Below are positions 26,194 to 34,363 of a stretch of DNA of 64,000 bases, in pieces. Source of the stretch: Bradyrhizobium sp. NP1. Lineage in GTDB: Bacteria; Pseudomonadota; Alphaproteobacteria; Rhizobiales; Xanthobacteraceae. The notes below the pieces were generated by a model. That model was not told where the DNA came from and ran no database searches. It was given only the letters and a program-made list of their open reading frames with translations. Where the stretch lies: assembly GCF_030378205.1 (NCBI RefSeq), contig NZ_CP127385.1, positions 6,054,001 to 6,118,000 of the forward strand. The letters run 5' to 3'. How positions within the stretch are numbered: position 1 is the first letter of the stretch; each line of letters opens with the position of its first letter. The position numbers and the translations under genes are program-made.

Positions 26194-26284
26194 TTGCGTT
26201 TCGCCTGACTGTTGCGCCTAAAGTTGCAATCAGAGCCCGTCCGATCTGGTGAACTCAACTCTTTGCAGCACCGGCGAGCTTATA

Positions 26285-26303
26285 GTACATACTGTATTCA
26301 CAT
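26285..26303. promoter_or_regulatory. Module 2 operator-like motif between tctB and tctC
   Basis: GTACATACTGTATTCACAT contains the core TGTATTCA (26293-26300) and the small palindrome ATAC-T-GTAT. It sits in the divergent promoter of tctB and tctC. Confidence 0.5.
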
Positions 26304-26342
26304 TTAGCTGCGTCCGCAAGCAGCATACCCGGGAGTGAAACA

Positions 26343-27314
26343 ATGAGGCGCTTTATACTGTCAGCCGCTGTACTGATCGTCGTTGGTGCGACGCCCGGCG
26401 TTTGTTCGCCATCGGACTTTCCGGCCAAGGCCATCAGCTTGGTCGTTCCCTTTCCAGCAGGCGGTCGAACCGACGTGGTGTGTCGGATTGTCGCAAGCGG
26501 CCTGTCCAAGGAACTCAAGAAGCCCGTCGTAGTAATAAACCGTCCGGGCGCTGGTGGCGTGCTTGGCGCGCGTGAAGTGGCAGATGCGGCTCCGGACGGC
26601 TACACGCTCGGCTGCTTTTCCAGCGCGTCCGTGTCTGCGCAATACACTGTGCCGACGCCTATCTCTCTTTCAGAATTCAAGCTGATCGCCGTCGTAAACA
26701 CAGATCCTGCAGCGGTCGCTGTTCAGTATTCGGCTCCTTATAAGAGCCTGAAGGACTTGATCGAAGCCGCGCGTTCAAACCCCGGAAAATTGCGTCTCGG
26801 TACTATTCCGGGAGCTTCTGCTCAGATCTTCGCCGCCGGTCTGCTGCTCGGGGGCGGAGTAAATATGGTTGAGGTCCCCTTTAAGGGTGATGCGGATGGA
26901 GCAATCGCACTAGCAGGGAATCACATCGATGCTCATGTCGCAGTACCGGTTTCTTATCAAGCTCTCGTCGCGGCAAAAAAGGTTCGGATACTCGCCGTTG
27001 CGAGCAACCAGAGAAGTTCATTTTATGGAATGCTCCCAACGTTCAAAGAGAACGGGATCGATCTTTCGATATCCGCTTTCCACGGCATTTTTGCACCCAA
27101 TCGGACTCCGCCGATTGCCTTGAGCCGTGTTGCAGAGGCGATCGAAGCAGCCATGCAGTCGACTGAAGTACGAGACACCATGAATAAAGTTGGCGCTGGC
27201 TGGGCTAACATCAACGGTGAAAAAGCAGACGCCTTCCTACAGCAGCAGGACGTTACCTACAAAAACATCATAACGCAGTTGAAGCTCGATGAAGCTCACC
27301 AGGTACAAAAATAA
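26343..27314 (+). CDS. tctC: Tripartite tricarboxylate transporter binding protein (TctC/Bug family)
   Basis: A 323-residue periplasmic binding protein. An N-terminal signal peptide (about 20 residues, cleavage near GVCS) is followed by the Bug-family opening FPAKAISLVVPFPAGGRTD, then VINRPGAGGVLGAREVA, PDGYTLG and LRLGTIPGASAQIFAAGLLL, all in the usual order. Bug proteins bind carboxylates, including aromatic and heterocyclic acids. It should work with the TctB and TctA encoded nearby and replaces the ABC transporter used in module 1. A strong terminator follows. Confidence 0.88.
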   Translation: MRRFILSAAVLIVVGATPGVCSPSDFPAKAISLVVPFPAGGRTDVVCRIVASGLSKELKKPVVVINRPGAGGVLGAREVADAAPDGYTLGCFSSASVSAQYTVPTPISLSEFKLIAVVNTDPAAVAVQYSAPYKSLKDLIEAARSNPGKLRLGTIPGASAQIFAAGLLLGGGVNMVEVPFKGDADGAIALAGNHIDAHVAVPVSYQALVAAKKVRILAVASNQRSSFYGMLPTFKENGIDLSISAFHGIFAPNRTPPIALSRVAEAIEAAMQSTEVRDTMNKVGAGWANINGEKADAFLQQQDVTYKNIITQLKLDEAHQVQK

Positions 27315-27318
27315 CAGG

Positions 27319-27353
27319 GAGAGGGCACCGATCCGTTCGGTGCTCTCTTTTTT
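27319..27353 (+). terminator. Rho-independent terminator of tctC
   Basis: GAGAGGGCACCGA and TCGGTGCTCTC form a stem around TCCGT, followed by TTTTTT. It begins a few bases after the tctC stop codon. Confidence 0.85.
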
Positions 27354-27389
27354 CATCCGTCAAGACTATGCCTTTGAAACAGCGCGTAC

Positions 27390-28010
27390 GCCCGCGACAG
27401 AGATTCTGGATCACTTGCTGCCTTCGAGCGCGACATCCGGCTTCGCGACGAAGTCTGAAGGGGTGCTGATGGGAACAACAACACCGTTGATTAGACCGCT
27501 AGCCTTATTCCCTAGCTCTGTCATCGAATTTCAGGATACTTCGGCGCGCGAGTATCGGGTGCAATCGCAAGCGGGTCGATTTTTCCCGCGTTCCGCATCG
27601 TCTTCAGAAACGAAAGGATGTCAAAATCGACATTCATATAGTTGCCCGCGACCGCTCGCTCTCCACCTCTGCGGAACGGTACACGCAAGACGTCAAGATG
27701 GGCTCGCTGCGCGGATGCGGCAGCAAAGATCTGCGCGGAACTGCCGATATCGATTCCACCCTGCAACTTGCGGAGAGTCGCGCAAATCCTATGAGCCCCC
27801 CAGTTCCTCGAACACGCCAGATGCGGAAACGGCGATCACAGCCGGCACCAATGTCAATCGCCGAGACGAACCCGTAATCAGCAACAGATGTCTTTGTGGG
27901 AACTCCGTATTGCGCGGTCGAAAATGTGCGGCACCTTTGGTCCCGAGCACCTCGCTTGTCATGGGTGATTTACGATAACGAACGGCTTTCCCAACGTTCG
28001 GCTGAGATAT
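27390..28010 (-). pseudogene. Second tctC-like gene, multiply frameshifted
   Basis: Pieces of a Bug-family protein appear in order but in different frames: LSRTLGKPFVIVNHP (as in VxNRPGA of the family), STAQYGVPTKTSVADYGFVS, AVPAVIAVSASGVFEELGG, then GSSAQIFAAASAQRAHLDVL and RVPFRRGGERAVAGNYMNVD. The pieces align with the intact protein at 26343 (for example GASAQIFAAGLLLGG). At least three frame breaks and no full start are seen. It lies directly before tctA on the same strand, the normal position for tctC, so it may be the ancestral partner of tctA later replaced. Confidence 0.7.
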
Positions 28011-28145
28011 GGGCCGCTGAGCGAGCGACGAGACCCGTACCACCGCCGGTGGCTAAGGCACGACTACGGTAACGGGTTTTCGTTGGATAGGCTCCGGCTG
28101 CTTGCGTAGAGGGTGAAAATAGGAAGATCAGGTCGCCACAATCAC

Positions 28146-29693
28146 CTAAGCGATCAAGCTCTTTTTGATTTTTGAGTCCCCTACCTTGTCGCCGCCACGT
28201 CCGCCAATTGACAGCAGCTTTCGAGCAATTGGGATTCCAATAACCACGAGAAACGCCGTCATTATCGTGCCCGATACAGGGCTGCCCCAGAAGACGAGAA
28301 AATCGCCGTTCGACATGATAAGAGACTGCCGCAGCGCGGTCTCCATTATAGGCCCAAGCACAAAAGCCAATACGAGCGGAGCATGAGGAAAGCGGAACTT
28401 GGTCATCAGGTACCCCAGGAGACCAAACAGCGTCATCACTACGATGTCTGTCGGATTATTGTTCACGCCATACGCTCCGGCCAAACATGCGAGTACGATA
28501 ATTGGCAACAATATCCGGTTCGGTATCAGAGTGATTTTTGACAGCAGACCGATCAGCGGGAGCATCGTGATAAGCAGGATGCAGTTTCCGATAAACATGC
28601 TCGTCACGATGGCCCAGAATATCTGAGGGTGTTGCGCCATAAGCGTTGGACCTGGCGTCACGCCGTGCAGCATGAATGCTCCGAGTATGAGGGCCATCAC
28701 GACATTGTCCGGCAATCCCAATGTCAGAAGCGGGACAAACCCGCTACACGTGGCTGCGTTCGCTGCCGCTTCGGGCGCGGCTACACCAGCGATTGCTCCC
28801 TCTCCGAACTGTTGTCCTGGCTTTCGGAAACGCTTTGCTACCGCGTATGCGACGTAGGATGAAATCGTCGCTCCACCACCGGGCAAAAGCCCGACGAAGA
28901 AGCCAGTGAACGATCCTTGCAGGATTGCTCGCCAAGCATCCTTCCAATCTTGCCGAGTTGGTAAGACGTTCAAAAGCCCCTTGGGGACGCTGATCGGACG
29001 CACCTCCCCTGTCAGCTTCGATTCAACCAAATTGAAGACCTCAGCAATGCCAAACAGTCCCATCACCATTGGGACCAGATCGATGCCGGACTGCAGGCTA
29101 AGAGATCCCAAAGTAAATCTGGCTGTACTCCTTACGGGATCCAATCCCACGGTACCCAACAATAGGCCAAAGATCGTTACTGTAACGGCCTTCCACATCG
29201 AGTCGGTGGCGAGATAACTCACCAGGGTAAGACCGAGCAGCGTAAGAGCAAAGTACTCGGGGGGCCCGAATTCCAAAGCAAATTCAGCCAGGGTCGGAGC
29301 TACGAGACCCAATCCGATAAGCCCGATCATTCCCGCGATGAAAGCACTGAAGATTGACATCCCAAGCGCCGCGCCCGCTCGACCACGTTTGGTGAGTTGA
29401 TAGCCATCCAAAGCGACCATTACGGAGGCGGATTCGCCTGGAACACTGAGTAGGATCGACGTGACTGAGCCTCCATACATCGAACCGTACCAAATTCCAG
29501 CGAGCATGATGACGGCCGTGATCGTGTCGAGAAAATAGGTGATCGGAAGTAGAAGCGCGATTGTCGCTGCCGAGCCGAGCCCAGGAAGCACGCCGATGAG
29601 AACACCGAGGACAACCCCGACGAAGCATAGCAGGAGATTGATCGGGAGGAGCGATACGGAAAATCCCATCGCTAGGTTCGAAAAGATATCCAT
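28146..29693 (-). CDS. tctA: Tripartite tricarboxylate transporter large membrane subunit (TctA)
   Basis: A 515-residue integral membrane protein with 11-12 helices. TctA signatures: GVVLGVLIGVLPGLGSAATI at the first repeat, GVAAPEAAANAATCSGFVPL at the second, plus LSVPGESASVMVALDGYQ. It forms the transport channel with TctB, driven by ion gradients. Upstream lies the TGTATTCA element at 29735. A ribosome binding site GAGGAAAA precedes the ATG. It ends with a short basic tail. Confidence 0.9.
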   Translation of the reverse strand: MDIFSNLAMGFSVSLLPINLLLCFVGVVLGVLIGVLPGLGSAATIALLLPITYFLDTITAVIMLAGIWYGSMYGGSVTSILLSVPGESASVMVALDGYQLTKRGRAGAALGMSIFSAFIAGMIGLIGLGLVAPTLAEFALEFGPPEYFALTLLGLTLVSYLATDSMWKAVTVTIFGLLLGTVGLDPVRSTARFTLGSLSLQSGIDLVPMVMGLFGIAEVFNLVESKLTGEVRPISVPKGLLNVLPTRQDWKDAWRAILQGSFTGFFVGLLPGGGATISSYVAYAVAKRFRKPGQQFGEGAIAGVAAPEAAANAATCSGFVPLLTLGLPDNVVMALILGAFMLHGVTPGPTLMAQHPQIFWAIVTSMFIGNCILLITMLPLIGLLSKITLIPNRILLPIIVLACLAGAYGVNNNPTDIVVMTLFGLLGYLMTKFRFPHAPLVLAFVLGPIMETALRQSLIMSNGDFLVFWGSPVSGTIMTAFLVVIGIPIARKLLSIGGRGGDKVGDSKIKKSLIA

Positions 29694-29732
29694 TAAGTTT
29701 TCCTCCTCGGGCTTCTCGTCTTTTCGGCAAGA

Positions 29733-29749
29733 AGTGTATTCAGGCTACT
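29733..29749. promoter_or_regulatory. Module 2 operator-like motif upstream of tctA
   Basis: AGTGTATTCAGGCTACT holds the core TGTATTCA (29735-29742), about 40 bases before the tctA start. Beyond it, to 30012, I see no gene or clear repeat. Confidence 0.45.
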
Positions 29750-30012
29750 TTGGGTCAACAAATGCAGCCACAGCGCTGATATCTCGCTTTGGCTGAGCTA
29801 CGGTGTTTTGCGCCGCTAAGTACAGAAGAAACGTCGAGCAAAGGGTATTTAAGGTGGCCCCATGCACGCCGCTTGCTATTCACGAACAACACTTGCTTTG
29901 GGGCCCCTGGAAGGTCGAGCGGATCCAAGCCACGAACTCTCATTACCGCTGTGCGGACGGCGCATCTGTCACGTGCCCGTCTTCGAGTGTTCAGCTGATG
30001 TGGCGGGCAGAG

Positions 30013-31110
30013 CTAGTCCGAGCATTTCGGGCGTGGATCTCCAATCGTTCCGTCTATCGCAAACTCCTGGAGGTCTACGCGTTTTCCCTTCGATAGAAGC
30101 GCACCCTCATAAACCTTCATAACCTGAAGGGCGAATTCCAGCGAACCCTTCTCGGGCATTTCGTTTTTCAGAATACAACTGCAAAAGTATTGCATCTCGT
30201 TGTAGATGCCTTGGGTGAACAGCGACTTGTTCTCCAGCGTGCCTTCCCTGTTTTGCGGCTCCCACACGAGTGCGCCGTGGTCAAAGCCTTCCGGGGCAAA
30301 TGATGTATTTCGACCATATTCGAACGGAATGCCCCTATTGAAGATTACTCGGCTGCCATTTTCGACTACGACATGAGCCCCTTCACTCGCAAAGCTATAC
30401 CGCTCAACGGGCTGCCCCCGGTTTGGACCTGAAATCATGTGGAAATTGCCAATGGCGCCATTTGCGAACTCTAAGACGCAGATGCCGCTCCCATCATTGG
30501 CGCGATGGACGGTAACGGCGGATACCCCTCCTCCGACAGCCATGCAAAGAGATAGCGGATGGCAACCATTGCGAAGCCAATTTGCAACGACGCCGCTTTT
30601 CAATACTTCACCGCCGTCTTCCGGGATGGTCATGGGATATTCGGCAAGTATTGTCTGTAGTGGCCCAAGCTCGGGACGAGAAAATATCTCGATTACCTTT
30701 TCGACCGCGGGCATAAAGACCTTCTTAAAGCCTACCACTGCAACACGATCACCTCGATGACGGATCATCTCGGATATTTCGTGAGGCCATCGCGCCGGAG
30801 GTTTCTCCAGCCAAACGTGCAAGCCCGCGTCAAACGCGGCGCACGCCAGCTCCGGATGCACTGTCGGGGATACGCTCAGAAGCACTGCGTCCAGCTCGAC
30901 GTTACGATACATGTCGACGGCGTTTTCAAAGCACGCCTTCACGCCGTATTGGGCAGCCGTCGCACGGCACCGCTCCTTATCCACATCGCAGAATGCCTGT
31001 AACGAGACGGGCAAGTAGTTCATGGCCGGAAGCAGGTTTCGATAGGCGTGAGATCCAACTCCGACCATTCCCACTTTGAGTTTTCGAACGAATTCACGTT
31101 GATATGTCAT
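30013..31110 (-). CDS. Gfo/Idh/MocA-family NAD(P)-dependent dehydrogenase
   Basis: A 365-residue oxidoreductase. The Rossmann motif [18 protein letters not shown] starts at about residue 12, and the catalytic EKP motif ([10 protein letters not shown]) is near residue 105, as in the family. The C-terminal domain is the alpha/beta sheet that binds substrate, with [13 protein letters not shown]. Most members oxidise or reduce sugars or inositols, some act on other hydroxy or keto compounds. It lies downstream of the Rieske gene on the same strand but behind a hairpin, so its coupling is uncertain. It has no counterpart in module 1. Confidence 0.85.
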   Translation of the reverse strand: MTYQREFVRKLKVGMVGVGSHAYRNLLPAMNYLPVSLQAFCDVDKERCRATAAQYGVKACFENAVDMYRNVELDAVLLSVSPTVHPELACAAFDAGLHVWLEKPPARWPHEISEMIRHRGDRVAVVGFKKVFMPAVEKVIEIFSRPELGPLQTILAEYPMTIPEDGGEVLKSGVVANWLRNGCHPLSLCMAVGGGVSAVTVHRANDGSGICVLEFANGAIGNFHMISGPNRGQPVERYSFASEGAHVVVENGSRVIFNRGIPFEYGRNTSFAPEGFDHGALVWEPQNREGTLENKSLFTQGIYNEMQYFCSCILKNEMPEKGSLEFALQVMKVYEGALLSKGKRVDLQEFAIDGTIGDPRPKCSD

Positions 31111-31136
31111 GTGTACCGCGCATCACTTGACTGGAA

Positions 31137-31162
31137 AGAGGCGCGACTCGCGCCGCGCCTCT
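31137..31162 (-). terminator. Hairpin after the module 2 Rieske gene
   Basis: AGAGGCGCG and CGCGCCTCT flank an 8-base loop just past the Rieske stop codon. The following minus-strand bases are T-rich only briefly, so it may be a partial terminator. Confidence 0.6.
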
Positions 31163-31169
31163 CGAAGGT

Positions 31170-32489
31170 TTAATGAACAGGGTCTTTGAGTATCTCTGAC
31201 GCCTCTTGTTCATCGAAGTATTTTCGAATCAGCTCGGTCAAAACCGGGCTCCATTTATTTGCGGTTCGGGCCCTGCTCCGCAGCTGTGTTTGTTGATAGC
31301 CCCAATTGTCCTCATCCTCCACGTGCGGCACGCTAATGCTCTTTGCCTCTCCGGGATCACGGAAGACATTCAGAGGATCTTTTCCGCTCGCCACAACCTG
31401 GACTTGTTCGAGGAACATTTCACGAAGCAGGCGAACGCCTTTGTCAGACTCGCAAAGAAGCTCCTTCGTGCGATCGGAGATCGCGCCCTGCGCGATCCAG
31501 GCGGCCATGTCCTGCGTCGCATGGGCATCGAGGTCTTTCCACTTGATCTCGCCCATGCGATTTGGATCTTCGATGGGGACCGGAATGTGGAAATACGGGA
31601 CCTTATCTTGTTTTGCGACGTCCCCCGGCTTGAGCCAGTGCGCCCTGATCAGAAAATAGGTGAAGTGTGCATCGTCAACTGGAACGCGGATTTGCAGGTC
31701 ATTGACGGCGCGAGCAAAGTTTGGAAATACAACCTGGATCCCAATCCGCCAGTCCACGTCATCCTTCGTACGATCCCCGTATACTGCCCGCCTCAGGATA
31801 CCAAGATTGTTCCGCTCGTAGAGCATCTCCTTGAGGCGCGCGCGATCTCCGTCGCCCTTGTGTTCGCCAGGCCGCCAGAAGCGCTTCCGTAAATCTGGCC
31901 TTCCCTGCCTCTCCAGAACGTAATCGGAGAATGCGACATGCAGCCAATCCAGGTGATCCTGATCGACCGCGTTCTCCATGCTTTGAAACCAATTGCAGGG
32001 CAAAGTTGCATAAGCGATTTCGTGAAGGACGTTCTCCTCCGTCATCAAATCCCACATGGGCAGCTCTGGCGCCGGAAGGGGCCCTAAGTACGCAAACACA
32101 GCACCGCAAGCTACTCGGACAGGATACGCTTTCAATTTTACTTTCTCGCAGTACGGATGCCCTCGGTCCTTTTCGGCGGGCTGTTCCAAACATTGCCCAT
32201 TCTCGTTGAAGCGCCAGCCGTGATACGGGCAGCGCAACCCGGATTCTTCCGGCACACCCAAGACCAAATGAGCGCGACGGTGCGCGCAAAGACTGTCAAT
32301 CAAACCCAGCGTGCCTGAACGGTCCCTGTAGAGCACAAGATCCTCTCCCAACAATCGGATGGATTTGACCGGGTTTTCATCCAGCTCGGCCGCTGCTGCG
32401 ATCGGGTACCAATAGCGGCGCAATAATTCGCCCCCTGGTGTTCCGGGGCCCACCTGGGTGAGCATTTTGTTTTCTTCAGCGGTCACCAT
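31170..32489 (-). CDS. Rieske non-heme iron oxygenase, alpha subunit (module 2)
   Basis: A 439-residue oxygenase of the phthalate 4,5-dioxygenase / 5,5'-dehydrodivanillate O-demethylase group, recognised from the start TAEENKMLTQVGPGTPGGEL followed by LRRYWYPIAAAAEL. Rieske ligands: C68-x-H70 and C87-x2-H90 (CPYHGW). Catalytic iron site: MENAVDQDHLDWLH with His179 and His184. It is longer than the module 1 Rieske and only distantly related to it, so the two modules probably act on different substrates. GAGGGAG precedes the ATG. It is divergent from its reductase across the TGTATTCA sites. Confidence 0.9.
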   Translation of the reverse strand: MVTAEENKMLTQVGPGTPGGELLRRYWYPIAAAAELDENPVKSIRLLGEDLVLYRDRSGTLGLIDSLCAHRRAHLVLGVPEESGLRCPYHGWRFNENGQCLEQPAEKDRGHPYCEKVKLKAYPVRVACGAVFAYLGPLPAPELPMWDLMTEENVLHEIAYATLPCNWFQSMENAVDQDHLDWLHVAFSDYVLERQGRPDLRKRFWRPGEHKGDGDRARLKEMLYERNNLGILRRAVYGDRTKDDVDWRIGIQVVFPNFARAVNDLQIRVPVDDAHFTYFLIRAHWLKPGDVAKQDKVPYFHIPVPIEDPNRMGEIKWKDLDAHATQDMAAWIAQGAISDRTKELLCESDKGVRLLREMFLEQVQVVASGKDPLNVFRDPGEAKSISVPHVEDEDNWGYQQTQLRSRARTANKWSPVLTELIRKYFDEQEASEILKDPVH

Positions 32490-32550
32490 TCGTCATTCTC
32501 CCTCATCAAAATCCTTGAGTTCGCGCCCTGGGGTGCGAAGCCTGCACCGG

Positions 32551-32608
32551 CATACTGGCTACTGTATTCACTTTTTAGGTGACAGACAAGTGCATGGGGT
32601 GTATTCAG
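32551..32608. promoter_or_regulatory. Module 2 double operator-like element between Rieske and reductase genes
   Basis: Two TGTATTCA cores lie 29 bases apart (32563-32570 and 32600-32607), the first within CATACTGGCTACTGTATTCA. The pair sits in the divergent promoter of the Rieske (32489) and reductase (32659) genes, which suggests cooperative binding by the GntR-type regulator. Confidence 0.5.
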
Positions 32609-32658
32609 CCGGCAGGGCGGAAAGCTATTCCGCCGCAGTTAGGCACAACACTCCGCCG

Positions 32659-33651
32659 ATGGGCGCCAATCCAGGCGGGGAGCCCACACAGGAAGCGGCT
32701 TTGCCGCAACAACTGATGCTAGATCTGCGCGTAAAATCTACGACCTGGGAAGCTCCCAACATCATTTCGTATGAGCTTAGATCCACCGACGGCTCATCGT
32801 TGCCTGAATTCACCGCGGGTGCCCACATCGATTTGAAGCTCCCCACCGGCGTAATGCGGAGCTATTCCTTGCTTAACCCTCAGGGGGAGAGGGACAGGTA
32901 CATAATTGCCGTACAAAAGGATCGGATGAGCCGGGGAGGTTCGAAGTGGATACATCAAAATCTTAGGGCCGGCGAAGTACTTTCCACTTCCGGTCCGCGC
33001 AATAATTTCCGACTTCTGGAAGAGGCCGACAAGTCGGTCCTCATTGCAGGCGGTATAGGTATCACCCCTATGCTAAGTATGGTCGAACGCCTCAAATTCT
33101 TAAAGAAAGACTGGGAGCTGTTCTTCTGCGCTCGTACGCGTAATTCCACGCCCTTTGTGGAAAAGCTTCAATCTGACGCGCGCGTCCGATTTAATTTTGA
33201 CAGGGAACGAGGGGGCAGCATGCTCGACATGGCGACCCTAATCAGTTCATACGACCTCCACACGCACTTTTATTGTTGTGGCCCTCTATCTATGCTCGAG
33301 GCATTTGAAACAGCCACTGCACATCTTCCTCGCGAGCAGGTTCACGTTGAATATTTTACGGCGGCAGAGCCTCCTGCTACCGCGGGAGGCTTTAAGGTTG
33401 TTCTGGCTAAGTCGGGTCGCGAAATCGACGTCCCTCCTGGCAAGACTATTCTCGATGCTTTGAACGATGCTGGAATTGTGACACCGTATTCCTGCGCCGA
33501 AGGAGTTTGCGGGACGTGCGAGACCTTTGTTCTCGAAGGTATTCCTGATCATCGAGACCGAATTCTTACCGAGGCCGAGAAGACGTCGAACAAGAAGATG
33601 ATGATCTGTTGCTCGGGATCCAAGAGCGAGCGACTTGTCTTAAACCTCTAA
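32659..33651 (+). CDS. Phthalate dioxygenase reductase-type oxidoreductase (module 2)
   Basis: A 330-residue reductase in PDR domain order: FMN barrel with MRSYSLLNPQGERD, NAD domain with VLIAGGIGITPMLSM and YCCGPLSML, and the C-terminal ferredoxin CAEGVCGTCETF with a last Cys in MICCSGSK. It is a paralogue of the module 1 reductase and should serve the divergent Rieske oxygenase. The start is uncertain because no clear ribosome binding site precedes ATG 32659; a GTG at 32599 overlaps the operator-like element. Confidence 0.88.
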   Translation: MGANPGGEPTQEAALPQQLMLDLRVKSTTWEAPNIISYELRSTDGSSLPEFTAGAHIDLKLPTGVMRSYSLLNPQGERDRYIIAVQKDRMSRGGSKWIHQNLRAGEVLSTSGPRNNFRLLEEADKSVLIAGGIGITPMLSMVERLKFLKKDWELFFCARTRNSTPFVEKLQSDARVRFNFDRERGGSMLDMATLISSYDLHTHFYCCGPLSMLEAFETATAHLPREQVHVEYFTAAEPPATAGGFKVVLAKSGREIDVPPGKTILDALNDAGIVTPYSCAEGVCGTCETFVLEGIPDHRDRILTEAEKTSNKKMMICCSGSKSERLVLNL

Positions 33652-33674
33652 TGAGCAGAGCAAATTCGAACCTA

Positions 33675-33726
33675 CCTCGCCAAAAGAGCGCTGTAACAAG
33701 GTCACGACGCCCTTTTGCTAGCGAGG
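33675..33726. repeat. Long imperfect hairpin next to a porin remnant
   Basis: Arms CCTCGCCAAAAG and CTTTTGCTAGCGAGG flank a loop of about 25 bases. It lies directly after the stop codon of the outer-membrane-protein remnant, where the original gene would have had its terminator. Confidence 0.45.
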
Positions 33727-33780
33727 TTAGAGCTTCACTGTTACTCCGCTATACAGCGACGATTCCGTACAGCTAAACTC
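33727..33780 (-). pseudogene. C-terminal remnant of an outer-membrane protein like the one at 41921
   Basis: The minus strand reads EFSCTESSLYSGVTVKL and a stop, which matches the last residues of the intact protein at 41921 (SCTESTVYGGVTVKF). Upstream the frame meets a stop codon at once, so only about 17 codons survive. DNA similarity to the true gene end is visible over this stretch. It marks an old deletion or recombination joint at the right edge of module 2. Confidence 0.6.
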
Positions 33781-33891
33781 AAACCCTTAGTGCGGCGACC
33801 TAATCGACTGATGCGTCGCCGTCGATTGCGGGCCAGCGCCGATATGCGTCCACGTCTCAAGCTGACTCTCTGAAATTGCCGCGCTATCCTC

Positions 33892-34240
33892 CTAGACAAA
33901 CAACCTTTTCAAATCCGCATCCTGCTTCCCGAACGACTCCGCGCCCCGTTGCCTGAGAATGTTGAGCTTTCGCTGGTCATGCTCGAACAGATCCGTCGCC
34001 ATTTCGGGCCGGCCGAATGTCTCGCTGACGCGCACCGTTGGCAGGTGCCGAAACAGGACATATCGAAGCTGGTCCATTGACTGCGTATTGATTTCGAGCG
34101 TCCGTTGCAGAAGCAGGACGCTGAGCAACCGCTGCGTCCATTTGGTCGAGCTGTACCAAGGACATTTCCGAGACGGATAGCGTCCGGCCAGGCCGACGAC
34201 CTGATCTCCGCAGTAGAGTCTGGGTCCGACCCGCTAGCGT
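33892..34240 (-). other. Unrecognised possible gene remnant
   Basis: The minus strand gives a continuous open frame ending at 33892 with a plausible protein-like composition (including SVLLLQRTLEINTQSMDQLR, then RHLPTVRVSETFGRPEMATD and a tail DLKRLFV). It has no good start or ribosome binding site and I cannot match it to a family. It could be the C-terminal part of a decayed gene. The remaining gap between the reductase and the dioxygenase gene (33652-34363) holds the hairpin and porin remnant and nothing else I can name. Confidence 0.3.
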
Positions 34241-34363
34241 ATTGTTGCTCGGACGAGAACGATCTCCGCGCAAGCGATCAGAACCCTAGCTCGAACTGGG
34301 GACCAGTTCATATCATGGGGATTGGCTGGCGTTTTGCATATAGCTTGCAGCACATCCCAGTGC

